DNA from: Bacteroidales bacterium
GTDB lineage: Bacteria > Bacteroidota > Bacteroidia > Bacteroidales > Muribaculaceae
DNA: 61,446 bases
Assembly: GCA_900770215.1 (NCBI GenBank)
Contig: CAAGJW010000074.1
Location: 1-61,446 of the forward strand
Direction: 5' to 3'
Made by a program: the position numbers and the translations under genes. The number at the start of each line of letters is the position of its first letter. The first letter of the stretch is position 1. The notes under the pieces are model-generated. The model did not search any database. It saw nothing but the letters and a program-made list of their open reading frames with translations, and had not been told where the DNA came from. Positions 49,962 through 59,700 of the stretch are shown here, in pieces.

Positions 49962-50785
49962 TGAATATCGTAAGAATCAACGGCACCACCGCCCAGCAAA
50001 TGTTTCAGTATGCCTTCTATCTGGCCCTGCACGGCCACGATAGCCAGGCGCGCCTCGATGTGCCCGAAGGCAAGTGGATACAATCTCAATTCCGCCTGCC
50101 CTATTTCTTGAAGGCCACACCCGAGCAGCTTGCCCGCTACGGCCGCGGCAACCTCAAGACACGCCTGCTTTCAAAGCTCAAGAAACCCGATGGAATCGTC
50201 TTCAAGGAGCCCGAGGGGTGGCGCTACAACAAGAAAATATTCGATAAAACCGACACTTACTTTGATGGTAGCTGGCTCTCGGAGCAATATTTCCAGACGG
50301 TGGCTCCCGAGATACGCGAGGCCTTCTCGGTGCCTGCCAGGGCACTGCCCGAGCAATCGCGCAAAATGGTGAACATGCTCAGTCAGGGCAAGGCTGTGAG
50401 CGTGCACGTGCACAACCCCGGGAGCAAGGGCTGCACCTGCACTCCCGACTACTACAACTGGGCCATTGCCAGCGTGCTGGCCAGCGAGCGACAGGCGCAT
50501 TTCTATGTGTTTACCACCCATGTCGACTGGGTAAAGGCCCACATCGACTTCCAGGGTGCCAAACACGACATCGTAGGGTATCCGGCCGACAAAGAGACGT
50601 CGTTGCTGCCCTACTTGTACCATGCCAGCCACCACATCGTGTGTAACACGCTTGTGAGCTGGTGGGCAGCCTGGCTCAATGCCAATCCCGACAAGATAGT
50701 CATTGCCCCCGACAAGTGGGTGCCTGGCCGTGAGACCCCTCCCGACCTCATTCCTCTCTACTGGTCGGTCGTGCCCACCACTTAG
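49961..50785 (+). CDS. GT11-family glycosyltransferase (alpha-1,2-fucosyltransferase-like)
   Basis: 274 residues; ATG 49961 is preferred over 49913 because the family motif starts at once (INGTTAQQMFQYAFYLAL). GT11 enzymes move fucose from GDP-fucose to galactose in surface glycans. The second family motif, HxRRGDY, reads VSVHVHNPGSKG here, with both Arg and the Asp lost, while the third motif is kept as HHIVCNTLVSWWAAWLN. It could belong to a divergent subfamily with another donor. Last gene of the YfhO-like cluster, convergent with mfd. Confidence 0.75.
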   Translation: MNIVRINGTTAQQMFQYAFYLALHGHDSQARLDVPEGKWIQSQFRLPYFLKATPEQLARYGRGNLKTRLLSKLKKPDGIVFKEPEGWRYNKKIFDKTDTYFDGSWLSEQYFQTVAPEIREAFSVPARALPEQSRKMVNMLSQGKAVSVHVHNPGSKGCTCTPDYYNWAIASVLASERQAHFYVFTTHVDWVKAHIDFQGAKHDIVGYPADKETSLLPYLYHASHHIVCNTLVSWWAAWLNANPDKIVIAPDKWVPGRETPPDLIPLYWSVVPTT

Positions 50786-50808
50786 CCGCGGGGTGGCTTG
50801 CCTGCGCG

Positions 50809-53800
50809 TCAGCTCACGGGCATGGTCTGCATGGTCTTGAGGATGTCGAGCGCCTGCAGCACGGTGGTCACCTCGTCGATGCGGAAGCTGCGCTTGCCGT
50901 TCACTTCGCGTATTTTGCACCGCTTGGGATTGTGCTGCAGGTAGCTCAAGATGCGCCCGAAAGCCTTCGACTGGTAGTAGGCCACATTCTCGCTGCCCAC
51001 AAAGTAGAGGTACATCTGCCCTTGCTTGAGAGCGATTTTCTCGATGCCCAGGGTGCGTGCTGCGTGGCGCAGTGGCACGATGCGTATGAGCTCCTTGCCC
51101 ACGTCGGGGATGGGACCGAAGCGGTCGCGCAGCCGCGCCTCGAAGTCTTCCACCTCCTTGTCGCTCTCCATGCCGTCGAGCTCGCGGTAGAGGGCTATGC
51201 GCTCGCTCTCCTGGGCTACATAGCTTGCAGGGAACATGAGTTCGAGGTCGGTGTCGATGGTGCAATCGCTCACATACTCGGTTTCTTCGCCCGTAATCTG
51301 CGATGACTCGGCCTCTTGCTGGGCGAAAGTATCGGCAAATTCCTCGGTTTTCAGTTCCAGTACAGCCTCCTTCAGTATCTTTTGGTAGGTTTCATAGCCC
51401 AAATCGGCGATGAAACCGCTCTGCTCGGCTCCCAGCAAGTTGCCGGCGCCGCGTATGTCGAGGTCTTGCATGGCGATGTGTATGCCCGAGCCCAGGTCGC
51501 TGAAGCTCTCGATGGCTTGCAGGCGTCGGCGTGCCACGGGCGTGAGCGGGCGGCCGGGAGGCACCATCAGGTAGCAGAAGGCCTTGCGGTTGCTGCGCCC
51601 CACGCGGCCACGCAGCTGGTGCAGGTCGCTCAAGCCGTAGTTCTGCGCGTTGTTGATGATGATGGTGTTCACATTGGGCATGTCGATGCCGCTCTCGATG
51701 ATTGTGGTGGAGAGCAGCACGTCGTACTCGTGGTTGCTGAAGGCAATGATGCGCTTCTCGAGCTCTTCGGGCGGCATCTGGCCGTGTCCCACTACCACTC
51801 GTGCGTCGGGCACCACGCGGTGTATCATGTTTTCGAGGGTGGGCAGCTGCTCGATGCGGTTGTTCACAAAGAATACCTGGCCGTTGCGCGACAGCTCGAA
51901 GTTGATGGCCTCGCTCACGATGTCGTCGTCGAGCGTGTTGACCGAGGTGAGAATGGGGTAGCGGTTGGCCGGCGGGGTGTTGATGGCACTCAGGTCGCGT
52001 GCGCCCATGAGCGAGAATTGCAGCGTGCGCGGTATGGGGGTGGCACTCATGGTCAGGGTGTCGACATTGGTCTTGAGCTGCTTGAGCTTTTCCTTGGTCG
52101 ATACGCCAAACTTCTGCTCCTCGTCGATCACAAGCAGTCCCAGGTCGTGAAATTTCACCCGCTTGCCTATGAGCTTGTGGGTGCCTATGATGATGTCGAT
52201 CTTGCCCTTGGCCAGGTCGTCGAGCACCTGTTTCACCTCTTTGGGCTTGCGGGCGCGGCTCAGGTAGTCGACAGTGACGGGGAAGTCCTTGAGACGCTCG
52301 CTGAAGGTGTTGAAGTGCTGGAAGGCGAGCACGGTGGTGGGCACGAGCACGGCCGTCTGCTTGCCGTCGACGGCCGCCTTGAAGGCCGCGCGTATGGCCA
52401 CCTCGGTCTTGCCGAAGCCCACATCGCCGCACACCAGGCGGTCCATGGGCCGCGGCTTCTCCATGTCGGCTTTCACGGCCTGCGTGGCCTTGAGCTGGTC
52501 GGGGGTGTCCTCATAGATGAATGAGGCCTCGAGCTCCTGTTGCAGGTAGCCGTCGGGGCTGAAGGCGAAGCCCTTCTCCTCGCGGCGCTGGGCATAGAGC
52601 TTGATCAGGTCGCGGGCTATGTCCTTGAGCTTGCCCTTGGTGCGCGACTTCATCTTGTTCCAGGCGCCGCTGCCCAGCTTGCTCAGTCGTGGCTCCACGC
52701 CCTCCTTGCCGCGGTACTTGGAGAGCTTGTGCAGGGCGTGTATCGACACAAAGATGATGTCGCCGTTGAGATACACCAGCTTTATCATCTCTTGCATGGT
52801 GCCGTTGATCTTGGTGCGCACCAGTCCGCCAAACTTGCCGATGCCGTGGTCTTCGTGTACGATGTAGTCGCCCACCTCGATCGAGTTGAGCTCCTTGATG
52901 GAGAGGGCCAGCTTGCCGCTGCGGGCACGGTCGCTCTTGAGGCTGTACTTGTGGAAGCGGTCAAATATCTGATGGTCGGTAAACACACACAGTTTCAAGT
53001 CGTCGTCGACAAAGCCCTCGTGCAGTGTCTTGTCGACGGGTGTGAACTGGATGTGGTCGTTGCGGTCGTCGAAGATGGCGCGCAGGCGCTCGATCTGCTT
53101 GGGCGAGTCGCTCAGTATCGTGATTTTGTAGCCTTTGGCCAGAAAGTCGTTGAACGACTGGCTGATGAGGTCGAAATTCTTGTGGAAGATGCCTTGCGGG
53201 CTGCAGTGCAGGCGCAACCGTGCATCGGCCTTCTCGGCGCTCTCGCCATAGCCCAGGTCGATGCGCCTGAAGCCCTCAAGGCTGGCCAGGAAACGGGGCA
53301 CGTCGACCACTTTCTTCATGGCATCGGGGTCGCCCTCGTCGGCCACCAGGGCGTTTTGCGAGAGCGTCTCCTCGCTTATGGCCTTGACCCGGCTCTTGAG
53401 CCACTCCACGTCGCGGCAGGCGAGCACCGTATCGGGCTGGATATACTCGAGCAGCGAGGTGCCTGTGTCGATGTCGCTGGCGTTGTTGTTGACCAGCGAC
53501 ACGCTCTCGATGCGGGCGTCGCTCAGCTGGGTCTCCACGTTGAAGGTGCGTATACTGTCGATCTCGTCGCCGAAGAAGTCGATGCGGTAGGGCAACTCGT
53601 TGCTGTAGCTGTACACGTCGAGGATGCTGCCGCGCACGCTGAACTGCCCGGGCTCATACACGTAGTCGACCTCTTGGAAGCCAAAATCGCGCAGCCGCTT
53701 CCCTGTCTCGGTGAGGTCGACGGTGGCTCCCACCTGCAGTGTGATGGTGGTGTCGTCGATCACCTGGCGCGAGGCTACCTTCTCGGCAAGGGCCTCGGGA

Positions 53801-54171
53801 TAGGTCACCACACAGCGCAGCTCGTCGTTGGTATACCACTGGTTGAGTACCTCGGTGCGTAAGATGGCACTGGGAGCGTCGACTTGGCCATACTTGATGT
53901 CGCGCTTGTAGCCCGACGGGAAGATGAGCACTTGCTGCTCGCCGTTGATTTGGCACAAGTCGTTGTAGATGTAGCCAGCCTCGTCGAGGTCGTTGGCCAC
54001 GATGAGGTAGGGACTGCCCAGGCGTGGCAGGCGGGCAAAGAGCATCGACGAGGCCGAGCCGGCCAGGCCGTCGATCAACACGACACGGTTGCGCGTGCCA
54101 GCAAGCATCTTCTTGATTGCTGCCACACGTGCCTTGTTGTTGAAAATGTCACATAGTTCTTTTATTTCCAC
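50809..54171 (-). CDS. mfd: transcription-repair coupling factor Mfd
   Basis: 1120 residues, normal for Mfd. The UvrB-like N-terminus (about 20-340), RNA-polymerase-interacting domain (about 460-520; GDYIVHEDHGIGKFGGL), and superfamily 2 translocase with Walker A GDVGFGKTE (about 579), the DEEQ box in LLVIDEEQKFGV (about 681), the SATPIPRTLQF motif III and the QLRGRVGRSNR motif VI are all visible. A C-terminal TRCF domain ends the protein. It removes RNA polymerase stalled at lesions and recruits UvrA. Confidence 0.95.
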   Translation of the reverse strand: MEIKELCDIFNNKARVAAIKKMLAGTRNRVVLIDGLAGSASSMLFARLPRLGSPYLIVANDLDEAGYIYNDLCQINGEQQVLIFPSGYKRDIKYGQVDAPSAILRTEVLNQWYTNDELRCVVTYPEALAEKVASRQVIDDTTITLQVGATVDLTETGKRLRDFGFQEVDYVYEPGQFSVRGSILDVYSYSNELPYRIDFFGDEIDSIRTFNVETQLSDARIESVSLVNNNASDIDTGTSLLEYIQPDTVLACRDVEWLKSRVKAISEETLSQNALVADEGDPDAMKKVVDVPRFLASLEGFRRIDLGYGESAEKADARLRLHCSPQGIFHKNFDLISQSFNDFLAKGYKITILSDSPKQIERLRAIFDDRNDHIQFTPVDKTLHEGFVDDDLKLCVFTDHQIFDRFHKYSLKSDRARSGKLALSIKELNSIEVGDYIVHEDHGIGKFGGLVRTKINGTMQEMIKLVYLNGDIIFVSIHALHKLSKYRGKEGVEPRLSKLGSGAWNKMKSRTKGKLKDIARDLIKLYAQRREEKGFAFSPDGYLQQELEASFIYEDTPDQLKATQAVKADMEKPRPMDRLVCGDVGFGKTEVAIRAAFKAAVDGKQTAVLVPTTVLAFQHFNTFSERLKDFPVTVDYLSRARKPKEVKQVLDDLAKGKIDIIIGTHKLIGKRVKFHDLGLLVIDEEQKFGVSTKEKLKQLKTNVDTLTMSATPIPRTLQFSLMGARDLSAINTPPANRYPILTSVNTLDDDIVSEAINFELSRNGQVFFVNNRIEQLPTLENMIHRVVPDARVVVGHGQMPPEELEKRIIAFSNHEYDVLLSTTIIESGIDMPNVNTIIINNAQNYGLSDLHQLRGRVGRSNRKAFCYLMVPPGRPLTPVARRRLQAIESFSDLGSGIHIAMQDLDIRGAGNLLGAEQSGFIADLGYETYQKILKEAVLELKTEEFADTFAQQEAESSQITGEETEYVSDCTIDTDLELMFPASYVAQESERIALYRELDGMESDKEVEDFEARLRDRFGPIPDVGKELIRIVPLRHAARTLGIEKIALKQGQMYLYFVGSENVAYYQSKAFGRILSYLQHNPKRCKIREVNGKRSFRIDEVTTVLQALDILKTMQTMPVS

Positions 54172-54204
54172 AACAAAAGTTTTTTATCTCTAAAGTCAAG
54201 TCTG

Positions 54205-54212
54205 CAAAGTTA
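54205..54212 (-). promoter_or_regulatory. -7 box (TAACTTTG) for mfd
   Basis: Minus-strand TAACTTTG, 33 bases before ATG 54171. No -33 at usual spacing. Confidence 0.45.
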
Positions 54213-54419
54213 GCAAAAAAATCCCCATCACGCCCCATTTCCCAATTCACATCATTTCTGGCCTTTGCAAAAAATACTAAAAAACCATTGTATCATGGCG
54301 CAAGATAAGCACGCCAATCAGAATGCGCTGGTCACCTAATGCGACCGGTTCAATACTTTTAAAGCAGTCAACGCTCATGAGCGTTTAGTGTCAATCTGGA
54401 AGATTGTTGCAAGTGAATG
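54213..54419. other. divergent region with a perfect 16-bp palindrome
   Basis: AACGCTCATGAGCGTT (54370-54385) is its own reverse complement and lies 35 bases upstream of the protease -33 element, a typical activator/repressor site position. A 14-codon mini-ORF (54295-54339) has no support. Nothing else found. Confidence 0.5.
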
Positions 54420-54450
54420 TTTGGAATTAAATGAATTTTATGTATATTTG
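54420..54450 (+). promoter_or_regulatory. promoter (TTTG - N19 - TATATTTG) for the S8 protease
   Basis: TTTG 54420-54423, a 19-base spacer and TATATTTG 54443-54450, 29 bases before ATG 54479. Near-consensus. Confidence 0.7.
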
Positions 54451-54478
54451 TGACAAATTAAAAAACAATTGTTTTGCC

Positions 54479-56683
54479 ATGAATAAAAAATTGACTCTAA
54501 TCGCATTACTTGCGGTATCCCTGGCGGCAGTGGCCCAATACAGTGGCAAGCTCACAGGGGGGACCATTGCGCAGCTTATGGCTGTTGACAATGCTGTGGC
54601 ACACGACCAGGCTGCGGTCCGGCATCGTGCGCCGGCAGTGAGAGGCGGGCAGATGGCGGCATTCATCAAGATTGCCAATGCTGGCACGCTCGACTCGCTG
54701 CACGCCTTGGGGGTGACCACGGGCACGGTGGCTGGCGGCGTGGCCACGGCCAGTATTCCTCTCGATGCCATAGATGCTGTGGCCAGTTTGCAGGGCGTGC
54801 AGGCTATTGAGGCTGCACGGCCAGTGACCCTGCTCATGGACAATGCTCGCCGTGCCACTGGCGTGGACCAGTTGCAGGGCGGCACTATGCGCTCGCCAGC
54901 GGGCGAGGAAATCACTCCGTTGGGACGCGGCGTGGTGATTGCCGACATTGACGCCGGCCTCGACTTCACCCACCCGGCTTTCTGGACGATGGACCGCAGC
55001 GAGAGCCGCCTGCGCCGTGTGTGGCTGCAGACCGACACCTCGGGCACAGCCCCGGCCGCCTTCGGCTACGGCACCGAGCTCACCACCCCTGCTGAAATTG
55101 TCGCCAAGGGCACCGACATGAGCAGCTACTCCCACTCCACCCACGTGATGGGCATCGCTGCCGGCGCCGACACCACCGGCGGCAACCCCTACTACGGCAT
55201 AGCTCGTGAGGCCGACTTGGTATTTTCCAACTTCAAAGACATCGACGTGGGCATTCCCGATGCCATCAAGTATGCCTTTAACTACGCCGACTCGATGGGC
55301 GAGCCCGCCGTGGTCAACATGAGTCTGGGCACCATGCTCGGCCCGCACGACGGCACCTCGCTGCGCGACCAGATAGCCGACGGCCTCACTGGTCCCGGCC
55401 ACATCCTGGTGGGCTCGGCCGGCAACGACGGCTACAACAGCGCCCACGTGACGCGCACCTTCGCCGGCGGCGACACCCTGCTCGTGGGTGTGGGCTTTGC
55501 CAACGCCGACCTGGGCTCCACGCCGCAAGGCAACCTCGAGTTGTGGGGCGACGTGGGCGGCAGCTTCCGCGTGGCGGTGTGCACCATAAGCAAAAGCACC
55601 CTGCAACCCATATACCAGAGCCGCAGCTATAGCGCCTCACGCAGCTACAGCGGCACCGTCACCCTACAGAAGCCCTACGACCAAGCCAGCGGCTACTTCA
55701 CTATCGTGACCCAAATAAGTCCGCTCAACAACCGGCCCATGGCCCACATCGAGCTCCACATCGACGACTACAAGCCCGGTGCCGTAATAGCCATCATGGT
55801 CACCGCCGAGGCCGGCCAGCACGTGCATGGCTGGACCGACACCAGCAATTGCTGCTGGCAACAGTGGCTCAGCAACATGACACAGCCCGACTACGACTAC
55901 CTCACTACCGAGATTGCCGGCACGGGCAAGCAAATCATCACCGTGGGTGCTTATACCACCAAGAGCATGCTGCTCAACATCGACGGCGACACCATCGACA
56001 ACGCCTTCACCCTGGGCGACATCGCCCCCTTCTCGGCCCACGGCCCCACGCTCGACGGCCGCATGAAGCCCGACGTGGCCGCACCCGGCGCTTGGGTGGT
56101 CGCTGCCTTCAGCAGCTACCTGAGTGATAACAACGACTCCTACGTCACGCTCAGCAACTCGCTCTTCAACGGCCGCCGCCACGGCTACGGCACCTATGAG
56201 GGCACCTCGATGGCCGCCCCGCAGGTGGCAGGCATCATTGCCACCTGGCTGCAGTTCTTCCCGCGTCTCACCCCCGAGCAGGTGCGCATGGCCCTGCAAG
56301 CCACCGCCATCCGCGACCGCTACACAGGCAACGAGGCGGGCAATGCGTTTGGCTACGGCAAGATTGATGCCTACGAGGGCCTCAAGTGGCTGCTCAACAA
56401 CATGGGGCAGACAGGCATCAATAGCATCAATACCGGCAGTGGTTGTCCCATTGTGACCAGCAACCGCCCCGACGGCACCCACATCCTCTTCACACAGCCC
56501 GCCCAGCGAGCCAGCATCGCCCTCTACGACCTGAGCGGCCAGCAAGTGAAAACCACTGCACTCGACAAGGTGGAAGCCGGCCAAGAGCAAGTGGTTAGCC
56601 TCGACGGGCTGCCACGCGGCATCTATGTCATCACCATCGTCACCCCGCAAGCCAAGCGCTCGGTGAAGGTGGCACGCAACTAA
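54479..56683 (+). CDS. secreted subtilisin-family (S8) serine protease with T9SS tail
   Basis: 734 residues from ATG 54479; the frame opens at 54431 inside the promoter. Signal peptide about 1-20. Residues 25-120 look like an inhibitor-type propeptide. Catalytic Asp158 is in VVIADIDAGLDFTHP, His219 in YSHSTHVMG (HSTH in place of HGTH) and Ser577 in GTSMAAPQVAG; the oxyanion Asn is in LVGSAGNDG. A beta-rich insertion lies between His and Ser. The last 75 residues (IALYDLSGQQVKTT, LPRGIYVITIV) are a T9SS type A sorting domain. Extracellular proteolysis is expected; substrate unknown. Probably co-transcribed with the next gene. Confidence 0.88.
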   Translation: MNKKLTLIALLAVSLAAVAQYSGKLTGGTIAQLMAVDNAVAHDQAAVRHRAPAVRGGQMAAFIKIANAGTLDSLHALGVTTGTVAGGVATASIPLDAIDAVASLQGVQAIEAARPVTLLMDNARRATGVDQLQGGTMRSPAGEEITPLGRGVVIADIDAGLDFTHPAFWTMDRSESRLRRVWLQTDTSGTAPAAFGYGTELTTPAEIVAKGTDMSSYSHSTHVMGIAAGADTTGGNPYYGIAREADLVFSNFKDIDVGIPDAIKYAFNYADSMGEPAVVNMSLGTMLGPHDGTSLRDQIADGLTGPGHILVGSAGNDGYNSAHVTRTFAGGDTLLVGVGFANADLGSTPQGNLELWGDVGGSFRVAVCTISKSTLQPIYQSRSYSASRSYSGTVTLQKPYDQASGYFTIVTQISPLNNRPMAHIELHIDDYKPGAVIAIMVTAEAGQHVHGWTDTSNCCWQQWLSNMTQPDYDYLTTEIAGTGKQIITVGAYTTKSMLLNIDGDTIDNAFTLGDIAPFSAHGPTLDGRMKPDVAAPGAWVVAAFSSYLSDNNDSYVTLSNSLFNGRRHGYGTYEGTSMAAPQVAGIIATWLQFFPRLTPEQVRMALQATAIRDRYTGNEAGNAFGYGKIDAYEGLKWLLNNMGQTGINSINTGSGCPIVTSNRPDGTHILFTQPAQRASIALYDLSGQQVKTTALDKVEAGQEQVVSLDGLPRGIYVITIVTPQAKRSVKVARN

Positions 56684-56723
56684 GCAGATACCAATATTGT
56701 AAATAATTATAAATCGTGAATTT

Positions 56724-59700
56724 ATGAAGAAAAACTATCGTATCACCTTGTTGGCCACCGCGCTGCTCACCTGCGGGGCGATGGCCACCGCGCAAACCTA
56801 TGGCGGTGGTGACGGCAGCGAGTCCTCGCCCTACATCATCAGTACGGCGGCCCAGCTCACCGAACTATCGACCCAGGTGAGCGGCGGCAACACCTATGCT
56901 GGCAAGTATTTCGTCATGAGTGCCGACATTACGTGGGACGCCTCGAGCACATTCACACCCATAGGCAGCTCAAGCAAGCTTAACTTTGCCGGCACCTTCA
57001 ACGGTGCAGGCCACACCATCACCGGCCTCGTGCTCAAGGGCGAACGCTACACCGGCCTCTTTGGCTACATAGGCACCGGTGGCACAGTCAAAAACCTGAA
57101 ACTTGCCAACCCCACCTTCACCGCCACCAATAGCTTTGGCGGCATCGTGGCTGGCATGCTCAGCGCCAGCGGCCTCATCGACAGCGTGACTGTGACTGGC
57201 GCCAGCTACACCAGCACCAACGGCTCCTACAAGGGCGGCCTGGTGGGCCAGTCGTCGGCAGGCTCTATCGTGCAGCATTGCTCCTTCTCGGGCAATGCCA
57301 CGGTGTCGGGCTCCTTTGGCGGCATTGTGGGCCAGAATTATGGCGCCACCAAGCACTGCTGGAGCGACGCCACCATCGTGTGCAACACCGAGCAAAGCAC
57401 ATCGACCCACCTGGGCGGCATAGCCAGCGTGGTGCTCACCCTGAAGGGCGACACTGCCGACGTTGAAGACTGCTACTTCACCGGCAACATCACCGGTGCC
57501 TCAGGCAACAACCTGGGCGGCATCGCCGGCACATTCCGCACGGCTCACATGCTGCGCTGCTGGAATGGCGGCTACCTCTCGGGCTCCGGCTACACCGGAG
57601 GTCTGATGGGTACCTACAACAACGGTACCGTTGCCGACTGTTACAATGCTGGTACCATCTACAACGAGTCATCGGCCTATGTGGGCGGTATCGCCGGCTA
57701 CTACACTGCCACCAGCGGCACCACCCAGTGGCGCAACGTGCTGAGTCTGGGCACCATCTTCAACGCCCTGCTGGCACGCACCGAGGGGTGCGAATTTGTG
57801 GGCGGCGACGTCTATAGCAAACTCTCGCCCTACATGACCGGTTGCTACTTCGACTCGCAAGTGGCTGGCTGGGGCTCCACGCAGGGGGCACTCACCACCC
57901 GTGCGCTCACCAGCGGCACAGCCCTCGAGGGCTACGACACCCAGGTGTGGACCTTCGCTTCCAATATGTATCCCCGCCTGGCCAGTACCGCCTCGCTCGA
58001 CGTGGCTGTGCTCGACGCCACCCCATTCTTCCTGGCCGAGGGCGAGACCCACGACAAGGTGAAGAGCAACTTCACCGTCTCTACTGCCAACGATGTGGAG
58101 TGGCAACTCACCGGTGGCGGTGCTGCTGCCCGCTTGAGCGGCAACACCGTGACCGTGACACCGCAAAGCGAGATGGTGAACGTGGTGCTCCACTCCTACC
58201 TGGACGACTACGAGAAGCGTGCCCTCGTGCAAATCTACCCCGTGCTCTTCACAGGCGCCGGCACTGAGAACGACCCCTACCTCATCAGCAACCGCGCCGA
58301 CCTGGAGAAGCTCGCTACTGCCACCAATAGTGAGGGCATTTCATTCGTTGGCGAATACTTCAAGATGACGGCCGACATCGACCTGGGCAGCGACACCACC
58401 TTCCAAGTGATATCGCAAAGCACCGCCAATGCCTTCTCGGGCACCTTCGACGGCGGCGGCCATGCCATCAAGAACTGGAGCTTTAATAGCGTGAACTCGC
58501 AGAAGCTCAACGGCGGCCTCTTTGCCTTCATAGGCACCGAGGGCGTGGTCGAGAACCTGGTGATTGATGCCAGCTGCGACCTGCAGGCCTATCGCAACTT
58601 CGCCCCAATTGCGGCCATGAGCTACGGCACCGTGCGCAATGTGCGCAACTACGCCGACGTGCACACCCAGGTAGGCTATGCCGGCGGTCTGGTGTATCTC
58701 AACTATGGCGCCATCGAGGAGTGCTACAACCAGGGCAACGTGACCTCGGAGGGCAACGCCGGCAGCCTGGGTGGCATCGCCTATTGCAACGAGACGGGCG
58801 CCAGTATCGACGGCTGCCTCAACGTGGGCGAGGTGCGGGCTGAATTTGCCCGCGGCACCAGCGTGGGCGGCATCGCCGGCTCCAACATGAGCAAGATAAG
58901 CAACGTGGTGAACAACGGCCTGGTGAGCGCCGCCGAGAATGTGGGCGGCATCGCCGGCACTGTGAGCAGCACATCGAGCATCACTGGTGCCCTCTCGGCA
59001 GCCCCCGTGCTCTATACCGGCAGCGCAGCTACCTCGGGCGCAGTGGCAGGCAATGTGAATGCCAGTGCCACATTTAGCGACACCTACTACGACTCGCAGA
59101 TCGCCATGCTCTCCAACACGGCAGCCCAGGGCATTACCGGTGCTGCCACCGCCCAAGTGGTAGCCACTACCATCACAGGCGACAAGTGGAGCCACACCAC
59201 CGGGCGCTATCCCACCCTCAAGGCATTTGAGAGCGAGACCGGCGCCGTGCTTGGCACCTTGCCAGTGACCTTTGCCGACGGTGACACACGCTCCAACGTG
59301 AGCACCAATGCCACCCTGGCCCAGGCCGACGGCCTCACCTGGTCGCTCGCCCAGGGCAAGCAGTTTGGCATCGACGGCAGCACCCTCACCTACACCAGCA
59401 GCAGCGATGTGGCGAGCGACACCCTCAAGGCCACCATGGGCGGTGTCACCAAGTCGATACCCATAAGCGCTGTGGGCCAACTGCTGCCTGGCAGCGGCAC
59501 AGCCAGCGACCCCTACATCATCAACAAGCGCAGCGACCTCGACCACCTCGCCCAGGCCATCGCCATCACAGGCTACGACTATGCCGGCAAGTACTTCTCG
59601 ATTACTGCCGACATCGACATGGCTACCGACACTGCCGCCTATCGGCCCATCGCTGCAGGCAGCGGCGTGTTCTCGGGCATCCTGCTCGGCGGCGGCCACG

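Noticed and set aside
54295..54339. 14-codon mini-ORF (MAQDKHANQNALVT) in the mfd/protease gap
   Set aside because: Too short and without promoter or ribosome-binding evidence; possibly a decayed gene start.
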